A DNA stretch of 46,784 bases from Bacillus luti (GTDB taxonomy: Bacteria > Bacillota > Bacilli > Bacillales > Bacillaceae_G). The position numbers and the translations under genes are program-made. Positions 40,170 through 46,784 of this stretch are shown here, one piece after another. The notes beneath the pieces are model-generated. The model worked only from the letters and a program-made list of their open reading frames with translations. It had not been told where the DNA came from and did no database searches. The stretch covers positions 1 to 46,784 of the forward strand of contig NZ_MACI01000002.1 of assembly GCF_001884105.1 (NCBI RefSeq), read 5' to 3'. Within the stretch, counting starts at the first letter, position 1. Each line of letters begins with the position of its first letter.

Positions 40170-41288
40170 ATGAACTTTGATGAACAAGAGATATATCGTT
40201 TAGAAGCATTAAAAGAAATTGCTGAATTATTGAATGAAGCAACAAATTTACAGGATATGTTAGAAAAAGTATTACACACATTATTACAAGTTATGAATTT
40301 ACAAACAGGATGGATATTCTTTATTGATGAAAGTGGAGAACATCGAATGCTTGTAGATCAAAACTTACCACCAGCGCTTACATGGCAAGAAAAGAAACCA
40401 ATGTGTGAGGGGGATTGTTGGTGTGTGGAGCGTTTTGTGAACGGGAGATTGGAAAAAGCGACAAATATTATTGAATGTAAACGAATAGAGGATGCGATTG
40501 AATGTAATTGGGGTGAAACAGAAGATATTACACATCATGCAACAATCCCGTTAAGATCTGGATCGGAGAAATTTGGTCTATTAAATGTGGCTGCGCCTCA
40601 TAAATCACATTTTGCAGAGGAAGAGTTAGCGTTATTAGAATCGATTGCGTTTCAAATTGGAACGACAATACAACGTATTCAGTTAGTTGAGAAAGAACGT
40701 AAATACGTAGTGGTAGCTGAAAGAAATCGACTTGCACGTGATTTACACGATTCCGTTAAACAATTGTTATTTTCTATTATGCTAACAGCTAAAGGCACTC
40801 TAAATATGACGGAAGATAAAGCCTTGCAAGAGATGTTAAGTTATATTGGAGATTTATCGCAAGAAGCCTTGCAAGAGATGACGCTTTTAATTTGGCAATT
40901 AAGGCCGGAAGGATTAGAAAAAGGATTAGCAGAAGCAGTTCAAAATTACGGAAAGTTGTTAGGGATTCATGTGGAAGTTCGAATTGATGGAATGGTCTCA
41001 ATTGGAGATGAAATAGAAGAAGTATTATGGCGTATTAGTCAAGAAGCAATACATAATTGTAAAAAACATGCTTCGTGTGAAAAGGTGTATGTTCATTTAA
41101 AGATAGAAAATAACCAGTTACATTTTTACATAGAAGATAACGGAATAGGATTTATACAAGAGCAAGTAAGAGAGTCCGCACTTGGTTTGAAAAGTATGAA
41201 GGAACGAATTGAATTAATGAGGGGATCGTTTCAAATAACAACAGAGCCGAAAAAAGGTACAAAAATAGAAATTCAATTACCGGTTTGA
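40170..41288 (+). CDS. NarL-type sensor histidine kinase with Cys-rich GAF domain (YhcY/AirS-like)
   Basis: A 372-residue soluble kinase with no membrane span. Residues about 20-170 are a GAF domain containing five cysteines: Cys79, Cys83, Cys85 (CEGDCWC), Cys103 and Cys112. Then comes a HisKA_3 dimerisation domain with phosphoacceptor His193 in ARDLHDSVKQ and an HATPase domain (ISQEAIHNCKKHA; DNGIGF; GLKSMKERIE). The layout matches B. subtilis YhcY and staphylococcal AirS (YhcS), whose cysteine-rich GAF domain is reported to hold an iron-sulfur cluster that senses oxygen. Start ATG 40170 follows TTGGTGAT; upstream in-frame starts fit less well. Operon with its response regulator. Confidence 0.88.
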   Translation: MNFDEQEIYRLEALKEIAELLNEATNLQDMLEKVLHTLLQVMNLQTGWIFFIDESGEHRMLVDQNLPPALTWQEKKPMCEGDCWCVERFVNGRLEKATNIIECKRIEDAIECNWGETEDITHHATIPLRSGSEKFGLLNVAAPHKSHFAEEELALLESIAFQIGTTIQRIQLVEKERKYVVVAERNRLARDLHDSVKQLLFSIMLTAKGTLNMTEDKALQEMLSYIGDLSQEALQEMTLLIWQLRPEGLEKGLAEAVQNYGKLLGIHVEVRIDGMVSIGDEIEEVLWRISQEAIHNCKKHASCEKVYVHLKIENNQLHFYIEDNGIGFIQEQVRESALGLKSMKERIELMRGSFQITTEPKKGTKIEIQLPV

Positions 41289-41302
41289 AGGGGAGAAGCT
41301 AG

Positions 41303-41938
41303 GTGAAGATTAAATTGCTATTAGCAGAAGATCATCATATCGTTCGAAGAGGACTTGTATTCTTTTTGAAAACAAGAGATGAATTTGAAATTATCGGGGA
41401 AGCAGAAAATGGTGAAGAGGCGTTATGTTTTGTAAAAAAAGAAAAACCGGATGTCGTATTAATGGATGTATCTATGCCGAAGATGGATGGAATTGAGGCG
41501 ACAAAACGCATTAAAGAATACGATGAGACGATAAAGGTACTTATGCTAAGTAGTTTTTCAGAGCAAGATTATGTTTTGCCCGCACTCGAAGCTGGAGCAG
41601 ATGGCTATCAATTAAAAGAAGTACAACCTGAGCAACTTGTCGCTTCTATCATTGCAGTACATGAAGGAAATGCGAATTTCCATCCGAAAGTAACACCTGC
41701 ATTATTAGGACGCCCAGCAGTTAAAAAAGAAAAAGAGAATCCTTTTGCTATGTTAACGAAAAGGGAGCAAGAGGTACTTCGTGAAATTGCGAAAGGAAGA
41801 AGTAATAAGGAAATTGCAGCAGCACTTCATATTACAGAGCAAACTGTGAAAACGCATGTATCAAATGTTTTAGCTAAATTGGAAGTAGATGATCGTACAC
41901 AGGCTGCATTATACGCAGTGAAACATAGGGGAAGCTAA
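41303..41938 (+). CDS. NarL/LuxR-type response regulator (YhcZ/AirR-like)
   Basis: A 211-residue response regulator: receiver domain with AEDHH at residues 8-12, phosphoacceptor Asp55 in VLMDVSMPKMDG, a Ser in LMLSS, and Lys104 in YQLKE. The C-terminal LuxR-type helix-turn-helix has LTKREQEVLREIAKGRSNKEIAAALHI and KTHVSNVLAKLEV. It begins with GTG 14 bases after the kinase, behind AAGGGGAGAAG. It should be phosphorylated by the preceding kinase. Targets are unknown; the downstream alcohol dehydrogenase region is a natural candidate (inference). Confidence 0.92.
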   Translation: MKIKLLLAEDHHIVRRGLVFFLKTRDEFEIIGEAENGEEALCFVKKEKPDVVLMDVSMPKMDGIEATKRIKEYDETIKVLMLSSFSEQDYVLPALEAGADGYQLKEVQPEQLVASIIAVHEGNANFHPKVTPALLGRPAVKKEKENPFAMLTKREQEVLREIAKGRSNKEIAAALHITEQTVKTHVSNVLAKLEVDDRTQAALYAVKHRGS

Positions 41939-42042
41939 TAATAAGTATGAATAATTGTGTTATATGTTATGACAGAATACATAGGAACCATTAAAATGTA
42001 TAGTGATTCCGAATAAAGGTTTTTCTTCTTTCAATAATTAGG

Positions 42043-42130
42043 TACAATAAAGTGAAACTTTAATCAGTGGGGGCTATTCCCACTGATTATTAGCCCGCAC
42101 CAATCGGGTTTTTACGGGATACAGCTACGA
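42043..42130 (+). promoter_or_regulatory. -10 box followed by bcr1-derived 5' leader of the RpiR gene
   Basis: TACAAT (42043-42048) is a plausible -10 box; the expected start point falls at the beginning of the bcr1 fragment. In RNA that fragment forms TAATCAGTGGG/CCCACTGATTA (11 bp) and then CCCG, loop, CGGG followed by TTTTT, which resembles a weak terminator before the ribosome site AAGGGGAAG. Promoter and attenuation are inference. Confidence 0.4.
42052..42120 (-). repeat. Partial bcr1 repeat (about 70 bp)
   Basis: Reading plus strand, GTGAAACTTTAATCAGTGGG opens a stretch that matches the reverse complement of the right half of the full bcr1 copy at 33043-33189 until about 42120, with a shortened hairpin loop and several substitutions. 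ATAAA (the TTTAT flank inverted) is kept at 42047-42051; the other end is lost. It is therefore in the opposite orientation and truncated. Confidence 0.85.
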
Positions 42131-42148
42131 TGGAAGGGGAAGATAGGT

Positions 42149-43003
42149 ATGCCTAGTACAAGAAGTGGGATTGGAAAGATTCAGGCTTCGTTAAATGGTT
42201 TATCACCGAAATTGCGAAGTATTGCTGAACATATTTTGAAACATCCACAAGATGTTGTACATAAATCAATTACGGAATTAGCTGAAGTTACGAATAGTTC
42301 CGAAGCTACGATATTCCGTTTATGCAAACACCTTGGTTTTCAAGGGTTTCAAGATTTAAAGATTACGTTAGCTCGTGAAATTGTGCATACACCGATGCAA
42401 AATATTCATGAAGAAGTATCAGCAGAAGATAGTATGGTAACTGTCGCTAAAAAAGTTTTTCATTCGCATATTACAGGACTGCAAGATACATTACATTTAT
42501 TAAATGAAACGGCACTCGAGCAGGCTATACGGGCCTTGCAAGAAACAAGCCGAATCGAGTTTTATGGGAATGGTGGTTCTGGTATTATTGCGATGGATGC
42601 ATATCATAAATTTATGAGAACGGGTATTTCTTGTATCGCTCATACAGATTCACATTTTCAAATTATGGGTGCGGGTTTACTTACAAAAGAAGCGGTCGTA
42701 ATTGCAATTTCTCATTCTGGTAGCAATAAAGGATTACTTGAAGCATTAGAAGTAGCAAAGAAGAGAGGAGCTCGTATTATTGCGATTACGAGCTATCAGA
42801 AATCAGCACTTAGTCAACTTGCTGACATAACACTATATACTTCGACTCGTGAGACAGAATTTCGTACGGAAGCAAGTTCATCACGATTAGCACAGCTAAG
42901 TTTGTTGGATACTTTGTATGTGGGATTATCGTTACAGCGTCAAGAGGTAACACTACAAAATTTACAAAGCATTCGTGAAACGATTTCGATGAAGCGAATA
43001 TAA
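42149..43003 (+). CDS. MurR/RpiR-family transcriptional regulator with SIS domain
   Basis: A 284-residue regulator: an N-terminal RpiR helix-turn-helix (residues about 1-78; ITELAEVTNSSEATIFRLCKHLGFQGFQDLK) and a C-terminal SIS sugar-phosphate-binding domain (about 125-260; IEFYGNGGSGIIAMDAYHKF, VVIAISHSGSNKGLLEALEVAK). Such proteins control sugar-phosphate catabolic operons in response to their intermediates. The gluconate genes gntK-gntP begin 1.7 kb downstream with adhA between; B. subtilis uses a GntR repressor there, so this RpiR protein is a candidate gluconate regulator (inference). AAGGGGAAG precedes ATG 42149. Confidence 0.88.
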   Translation: MPSTRSGIGKIQASLNGLSPKLRSIAEHILKHPQDVVHKSITELAEVTNSSEATIFRLCKHLGFQGFQDLKITLAREIVHTPMQNIHEEVSAEDSMVTVAKKVFHSHITGLQDTLHLLNETALEQAIRALQETSRIEFYGNGGSGIIAMDAYHKFMRTGISCIAHTDSHFQIMGAGLLTKEAVVIAISHSGSNKGLLEALEVAKKRGARIIAITSYQKSALSQLADITLYTSTRETEFRTEASSSRLAQLSLLDTLYVGLSLQRQEVTLQNLQSIRETISMKRI

Positions 43004-43032
43004 AAAAGCTCTTCAAATGAGGAGCTTTTTTA
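43002..43032 (+). terminator. Intrinsic terminator after the RpiR gene
   Basis: AAAAAAGCTCTTC, AAAT, GAGGAGCTTTTTT; overlaps the stop codon. Confidence 0.88.
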
Positions 43033-43336
43033 TATTCGTTAATAGTTTGTTGATATAGTCACTAGATCTACTCAATGTGCACAATTTCCCCCAATAAACA
43101 CCGATATACATATAATAAAATTTCAGGTTTCCTTTCAAATACTTTAAAAAACTATTTGGCTAAAAATTCAAATATTGTTCAATATTTTACAATATGCTTC
43201 CAAAATTACATGTTATGATGAACATGTAATGATGATTGAACACTTAAATTTGGTGCAATAATTGACCAAAACAGTGAAGACAGAAGTTGTGAGGTAAACT
43301 CATTGAAATTCTAAAACACTAAAGGGGAGATCACAT
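43033..43336 (+). promoter_or_regulatory. adhA control region with two operator-like dyads
   Basis: A 304-base region with no gene. First dyad 43172-43195: ATATTGT, ten bases, ACAATAT; its 18-bp core TTGTTCAATATTTTACAA (43175-43192) resembles the Rex consensus TTGTGAAATAATTCACAA. Second dyad 43205-43230: ATTACATGTT, ATGATG, AACATGTAAT, a perfect 10-bp inverted repeat overlapping an extended -10 (TGTTATGAT). NADH-responsive control by Rex of adh/ldh genes is known in Bacillus; applying it here is inference. The roughly 105 bases between the second dyad and the start are an untranslated leader. Confidence 0.5.
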
Positions 43337-44374
43337 ATGAAAGCAGTAGTTGTAAATAAAAATAGTAAAGCAAACATTGAAATTGTTGAAAAAGAATTAC
43401 GTCCGTTACGTTCAGGCGAAGCGTTAGTAGATGTAGAATATTGTGGCGTTTGCCACACTGACTTACACGTTGCGAATCATGATTTTGGTAACACGGATGG
43501 CCGTATCCTTGGTCATGAAGGTGTAGGTATTGTTACAAAACTTGCTGATGATGTAACTTCACTTAAGATTGGTGATCGTGTAAGTATTGCATGGATGTTC
43601 CAATCTTGTGGACGTTGTGAATATTGTGTAACTGGTAGAGAAACATTCTGTCGTGAAGTTAAAAATGCTGGTTATACAGTAGATGGCGGTATGGCTGAAC
43701 AGTGTATCGTAACAGCTGATTACGCGGTTAAAGTACCAGAAGGATTAGATCCTGCTCAAGCATCATCAATTACATGTGCAGGTGTAACTACATATAAAGC
43801 TATTAAAGTATCAGATATTAAACCAGGTCAACCTATCGTAATCTATGGTTGTGGTGGATTAGGTAACCTAGCTATCCAATATGCTAAACATGTATTTGGT
43901 GCAAAGGTAATTGCAGTAGATATTAATGATGACAAACTAGCCTTAGCAAAAGAAGTTGGTGCCGATATGACTATCAATCCAATTACGCAAGGGCCTGCTG
44001 ATAAGATTGTACAAGAGGAACTCGGTGGCGCTTATGCTGCTGTAGTAACAGCAGTTTCTAAAGTAGCCTTCAACTCAGCAGTTGATGCGGTACGTGCTTG
44101 TGGTAAAGTAGTTGCGGTAGGTTTACCAGTAGAAACGATGGACTTAAATATTCCACGACTTGTACTAGACGGGATTGAAGTAGTTGGTTCTCTAGTCGGT
44201 ACTCGTAAGGATCTAGAAGAAGCATTTATGTTTGGTGCAGAAGAAAAAGTAGTGCCGGTTGTCCAAACTTGTCCACTAGATGAAGTACAAGACGTATTCA
44301 AAGAAATGGAAGAAGGTAGAATTCAGGGACGTATGGTCATCGATTTTAAACAACATGATTGTAATTGTAAATAA
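43337..44374 (+). CDS. adhA: Zinc-dependent alcohol dehydrogenase (AdhP/AdhA type)
   Basis: A 345-residue medium-chain ADH. Catalytic zinc ligands: Cys39 in YCGVCHTD and His60-Glu61 in GHEGVG, with a distal Cys in the [12 protein letters not shown] region. Structural zinc Cys91, Cys94, Cys97 and Cys105. NAD-binding [16 protein letters not shown] near residues 173-188. It interconverts ethanol and acetaldehyde with NAD(H); the unusual end CNCK has two extra cysteines. Codons are those of highly expressed genes, and AAAGGGGAGA precedes ATG 43337. The dyads upstream suggest redox or oxygen control. Own terminator. Confidence 0.93.
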   Translation: MKAVVVNKNSKANIEIVEKELRPLRSGEALVDVEYCGVCHTDLHVANHDFGNTDGRILGHEGVGIVTKLADDVTSLKIGDRVSIAWMFQSCGRCEYCVTGRETFCREVKNAGYTVDGGMAEQCIVTADYAVKVPEGLDPAQASSITCAGVTTYKAIKVSDIKPGQPIVIYGCGGLGNLAIQYAKHVFGAKVIAVDINDDKLALAKEVGADMTINPITQGPADKIVQEELGGAYAAVVTAVSKVAFNSAVDAVRACGKVVAVGLPVETMDLNIPRLVLDGIEVVGSLVGTRKDLEEAFMFGAEEKVVPVVQTCPLDEVQDVFKEMEEGRIQGRMVIDFKQHDCNCK

Positions 44375-44629
44375 TTCATTTTGTTTAAATCATCGTTAGT
44401 GCGAATCTCTTTAAATAATAGAACGATAGTTTTGAGGCATGAGTCCGGTATTGAACTGGATTCATGCCTTTTCATGTTTCCTTAATTCGTTTGTAGTAGT
44501 GAATATAGTTCTTCAATTTTCGTTTCATATCCCATATAACCTGTCATGTTAATGAGAGAAATTATGATTGTATGCAAGTGGAAAGAAAGGACTTATATTC
44601 ATTTATGAAAAAAATTTTCTTTTTAAAAC
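44375..44629. other. Intergenic region between adhA and the gnt promoter
   Basis: Contains the adhA terminator (44435-44472). The remaining bases are AT-rich and show no gene with a start site and no recognised RNA element. A long in-frame extension of gntK begins here but has no ribosome site. Confidence 0.5.
44435..44472 (+). terminator. Intrinsic terminator after adhA
   Basis: AGGCATGAGTCC and GGATTCATGCCT pair with one G-T pair; TTTTC tail. Confidence 0.85.
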
Positions 44630-44678
44630 TTGATTTAAGAAAAAATATTTTATATACTAATTCATGTAAACGGTTTAC
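44630..44678 (+). promoter_or_regulatory. gntK promoter with operator dyad
   Basis: TTGATT (44630-44635), 17-base spacer, TATACT (44653-44658). At about +2 sits a perfect odd dyad, GTAAACGGTTTAC (44666-44678). It is also close to a catabolite-responsive element (TGWAANCGNTNWCA), with two mismatches in the last positions. It may be the binding site of CcpA or of the RpiR/GntR-type gluconate regulator. Confidence 0.6.
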
Positions 44679-44715
44679 TAGATTATATTTTGCTAGAAAC
44701 GAAGGGAAGATTCGT

Positions 44716-46254
44716 ATGGAAACAAGGGGGAGAGTAATCGGGATTGATATCGGTACCACAAGTACGAAAACGGTTGTATTTACAGAAAAAGGAAAAGTCG
44801 TTGCATCACATGCAATTGATTATCCTATTATTCAGCCGAACGTCGGATGGGCGGAGCAAGATCCTGATGTAATATGTGCCGCTGTATATAAAACTGTAAG
44901 CGTTGCCATCGAAAAGGGTAATGTGTTACCAGAGGATATTTCTTCAATTGGTATTAGTACAGCAATGCATGCATTAATTGCAGTAGATAAAAACGGTGCG
45001 CCGTTAACGCGCTCTATCATATGGGCTGATAATCGAAGCACAAAGCAATCAGAAAAATTATTACAACAAATGAATGGTCATGATATTTATAGAAGAACTG
45101 GTACACCGATTCATCCGATGTCACCACTTTCTAAATTATTATGGATGAAAGAAGAGGAACCAGAGTTATATAAGAGTGCTTATAAATTTATCTCTATTAA
45201 AGAATATGTTATTTACCAACTATTCTCACGTTACGTAGTTGATTATTCGATTGCTTCTGCTACTGGGTTATTTAATTTAGAAACATTAAACTGGGATGAA
45301 GATGTTTTAACGATGTTACAAATGTCATCAGAACAATTATCAACACCTGTACCAACTACATATATTTTATCGGGAATGAAACCGGAATTAGCGCAAAAGA
45401 TGGGTATTCATGAAGATACTCCAGTTGTTATTGGTGCAAGTGATGGAGTTCTTGCAAATGTAGGTGTTGGTGCAATATCGCCTGGATCAGCTGCGATTAC
45501 AATTGGAACAAGTGGTGCAGTTCGAACAATTTCATCAAGTGTTAATACAGATGAAAAAGGTAGAACGTTTTGTTATGCATTAACTGATGAGCACTGGGTT
45601 ATTGGTGGACCAACGAATAATGGCGGAATATTACTGAGATGGTTACGGGATGAATTTGGTAGTCCAGAGCAAGAAGTAGCAAGGAAGCTTGGAATTGATC
45701 CGTATGATTTATTAATTAAGTATGCGGAAAGTGTACCAGCTGGAGCGGGTGGATTACTGTTCTTACCTTTTTTATCTGGAGAACGTGCACCTTATTGGAA
45801 TGCAAATGCTCGTGGTACATTCTTTGGAATTAATCTTCAGCATAAACGAGAACATTTTATACGTGCAGTCATGGAAGGGGTTTGTATGAGCGTATATTCT
45901 GTTGCACTCGCAATCAGGGATTGTACAGGCCCACTTACTGAAATACGCGTTTCAGGAGGATTTGCGAAATCTGCATTTTGGAGACAAATGTTATCCGATA
46001 TGATGGGGAAAGAATTGCTTGTACCTGAAAGCCATGAAGCATCTGCGCTAGGGGCAGCGGCAGTTGCTTTATATGCTATAGGAAAAATTGATTCTCTTGA
46101 AGAGGTAAAAGATTGGATTGATATCGTTCATCACCATGTACCGAATAAAGAAAATACGGCTATTTATTTAGAAATGTTTTATATGTATGAACGACTTTAC
46201 AATCGCTTGAAAGAAGAATTTGATTGTATAGCTGCTTTCCAGCGTAAACAATAG
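44716..46254 (+). CDS. gntK: Gluconokinase (FGGY family)
   Basis: A 512-residue FGGY carbohydrate kinase, one residue shorter than B. subtilis GntK. Phosphate loop VIGIDIGTTSTKTVVF near residues 7-22, the AEQDPD segment, a catalytic Asp in GASDGVLANVG, adenosine-binding ISVSGGFAKSAFW-like stretch (IRVSGGFAKSAFWRQM) and EASALGAAAVAL near the C terminus. It phosphorylates gluconate to 6-phosphogluconate. ATG 44716 follows GAAGGGAAG; the reading frame is open for a further 144 bases upstream, but those bases hold the promoter and operator. First gene of a gnt operon, gntP 14 bases on. Confidence 0.93.
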   Translation: METRGRVIGIDIGTTSTKTVVFTEKGKVVASHAIDYPIIQPNVGWAEQDPDVICAAVYKTVSVAIEKGNVLPEDISSIGISTAMHALIAVDKNGAPLTRSIIWADNRSTKQSEKLLQQMNGHDIYRRTGTPIHPMSPLSKLLWMKEEEPELYKSAYKFISIKEYVIYQLFSRYVVDYSIASATGLFNLETLNWDEDVLTMLQMSSEQLSTPVPTTYILSGMKPELAQKMGIHEDTPVVIGASDGVLANVGVGAISPGSAAITIGTSGAVRTISSSVNTDEKGRTFCYALTDEHWVIGGPTNNGGILLRWLRDEFGSPEQEVARKLGIDPYDLLIKYAESVPAGAGGLLFLPFLSGERAPYWNANARGTFFGINLQHKREHFIRAVMEGVCMSVYSVALAIRDCTGPLTEIRVSGGFAKSAFWRQMLSDMMGKELLVPESHEASALGAAAVALYAIGKIDSLEEVKDWIDIVHHHVPNKENTAIYLEMFYMYERLYNRLKEEFDCIAAFQRKQ

Positions 46255-46268
46255 GGGGATTGGGAGAA

Positions 46269-46784
46269 ATGGTAGTTGGGATCGTACTAGCGGCAGTTGT
46301 CATACTACTTCTACTTATTACGGTAGTGAAATGGCATCCATTTGTCGCTTTAATTTTAACAGCAATCGGAGTTGGGCTAGCAATGGGGATGCCCTTGGTT
46401 GCAACTTCACCACAACATCCAGGGATCATTGATTCTATTAAATCGGGGCTTGGAAGTACGTTAGGATTTTTGGCAATTGTTTTAGCTTTAGGAACGATGC
46501 TTGGAAAAATGATGGCTGAATCTGGCGGTGCTGAACGAATTGCTAACACATTAATTGATCGTTTTGGGAAGAAACGTGTTCACTGGGCAATGATGTTCGT
46601 TGCATTTTTAGTAGGGATTCCGGTATTTTTCCAAGTTGGATTTGTACTACTAATTCCATTGGTATTTACAATTGCATTAGAAACAGGGGTATCACTTATT
46701 ACAATCGGTATTCCGCTTGTAGCAGGGCTATCCGTTGTACACGGACTAGTGCCGCCGCATCCAGCAGCGATGGCAGCGGTAGGT
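46269..46784 (+). CDS. gntP: Gluconate permease GntP (3' end outside the window)
   Basis: The first 172 residues of a GntP-family permease, cut by the window edge: MVVGIVLAAVVILLLLITVV, KWHPFVALILTAIGVGLAMG, GSTLGFLAIVLALGTMLGKMMAESGGAERIA and GIPLVAGLSVVHGLVPPHPAA, the GntP signature with PPHP. It starts 14 bases after gntK behind AGGGGGATTGGGAG, so kinase and permease form one operon for gluconate uptake and phosphorylation. Typical length is near 450 residues, so about 60 percent is missing. Confidence 0.93.
   Translation, partial: MVVGIVLAAVVILLLLITVVKWHPFVALILTAIGVGLAMGMPLVATSPQHPGIIDSIKSGLGSTLGFLAIVLALGTMLGKMMAESGGAERIANTLIDRFGKKRVHWAMMFVAFLVGIPVFFQVGFVLLIPLVFTIALETGVSLITIGIPLVAGLSVVHGLVPPHPAAMAAVG

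Noticed and set aside
44572-44715. A 48-residue N-terminal extension of gntK
   Set aside because: It spans the TTGATT/TATACT promoter and the operator dyad, while ATG 44716 has a good ribosome site and gives the normal GntK length.
1-46784. Prophage, integrative element, CRISPR array or tRNA genes
   Set aside because: No integrase, transposase, phage structural gene, regular spacer array or tRNA cloverleaf was found on either strand; the only mobile DNA seen is bcr1.

Overview
The window is a stretch of chromosome from a low-GC Gram-positive Bacillus, almost certainly a member of the Bacillus cereus group (cereus/anthracis/thuringiensis). This rests on strong AGGAGG-type ribosome binding sites with frequent TTG and GTG starts, dense U-tailed intrinsic terminators, a hemolysin III gene, a PBP2a-like lipoprotein PBP, and above all one full and one partial copy of the bcr1 repeat, which is known only from this group. 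There are no rRNA or tRNA genes, no CRISPR array, no prophage and no transposase gene. The last gene (gntP) is cut by the window edge.

Layout. 1-3800: an SNF-family sodium symporter, an alpha/beta hydrolase, a nucleotidyltransferase-like protein and an Amj-type lipid II flippase. 3980-7600: a HAD phosphatase, then a GntP-family permease and an iron-dependent alcohol dehydrogenase that look like an uptake/oxidation pair. 7780-11380: a racemase, TrmO, two GNATs, a DUF2975 membrane protein with the stump of its regulator, and a HAD-IIIA phosphatase. 11530-13440: an EcsAB-like ABC exporter. 13700-29000: a backbone that, from my memory of the B. subtilis map, follows ypjP-thyB-dfrA-ypkP-yplQ-ypmQ order (here ypjP, thyA, dfrA, plsC-like, hlyIII, tatAC, degV, sco). 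It carries insertions: HAD/VOC/phosphotransferase/serine hydrolase between ypjP and thyA, and pbpC plus azoR after dfrA. 29000-39990: Hsp20, asparagine synthetase, a broken PAP2 phosphatase, a Fur-type siderophore-binding lipoprotein, D-amino acid transaminase, nitroreductase, nicotinamidase, NUDIX and MscS genes. 40170-46784: an oxygen/redox-type two-component system (YhcYZ/AirSR-like), an RpiR-family regulator, a zinc alcohol dehydrogenase and the start of a gluconate operon (gntK, gntP).

The strongest unusual signal is a complete 147-bp bcr1 element inside the PAP2 gene. It is flanked by 5-bp TTTAT duplications, and precise excision of the element plus one duplication restores the reading frame. 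The same gene appears to carry a second frameshift lesion near its 3' end. A partial bcr1 copy lies just after a plausible -10 box and seems to form most of the 5' leader of the RpiR regulator gene. Further points are two unannotated short membrane-peptide genes (25 and 27 residues) with good ribosome binding sites, the stump of a truncated XRE-type partner next to the DUF2975 gene, leader mini-ORFs inside stem-loops, and several perfect operator-like palindromes.

Functional links: the window is rich in stand-alone metabolic and stress genes rather than one large pathway. Cell-envelope work (Amj, PbpC, serine hydrolase, D-amino acid transaminase, racemase), fermentation/redox work (Fe-ADH, Zn-ADH, azoreductase, nitroreductase, Sco, the Cys-rich sensor kinase) and gluconate use are the recurring themes. 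All family assignments were made by reading motifs; no database search was run.
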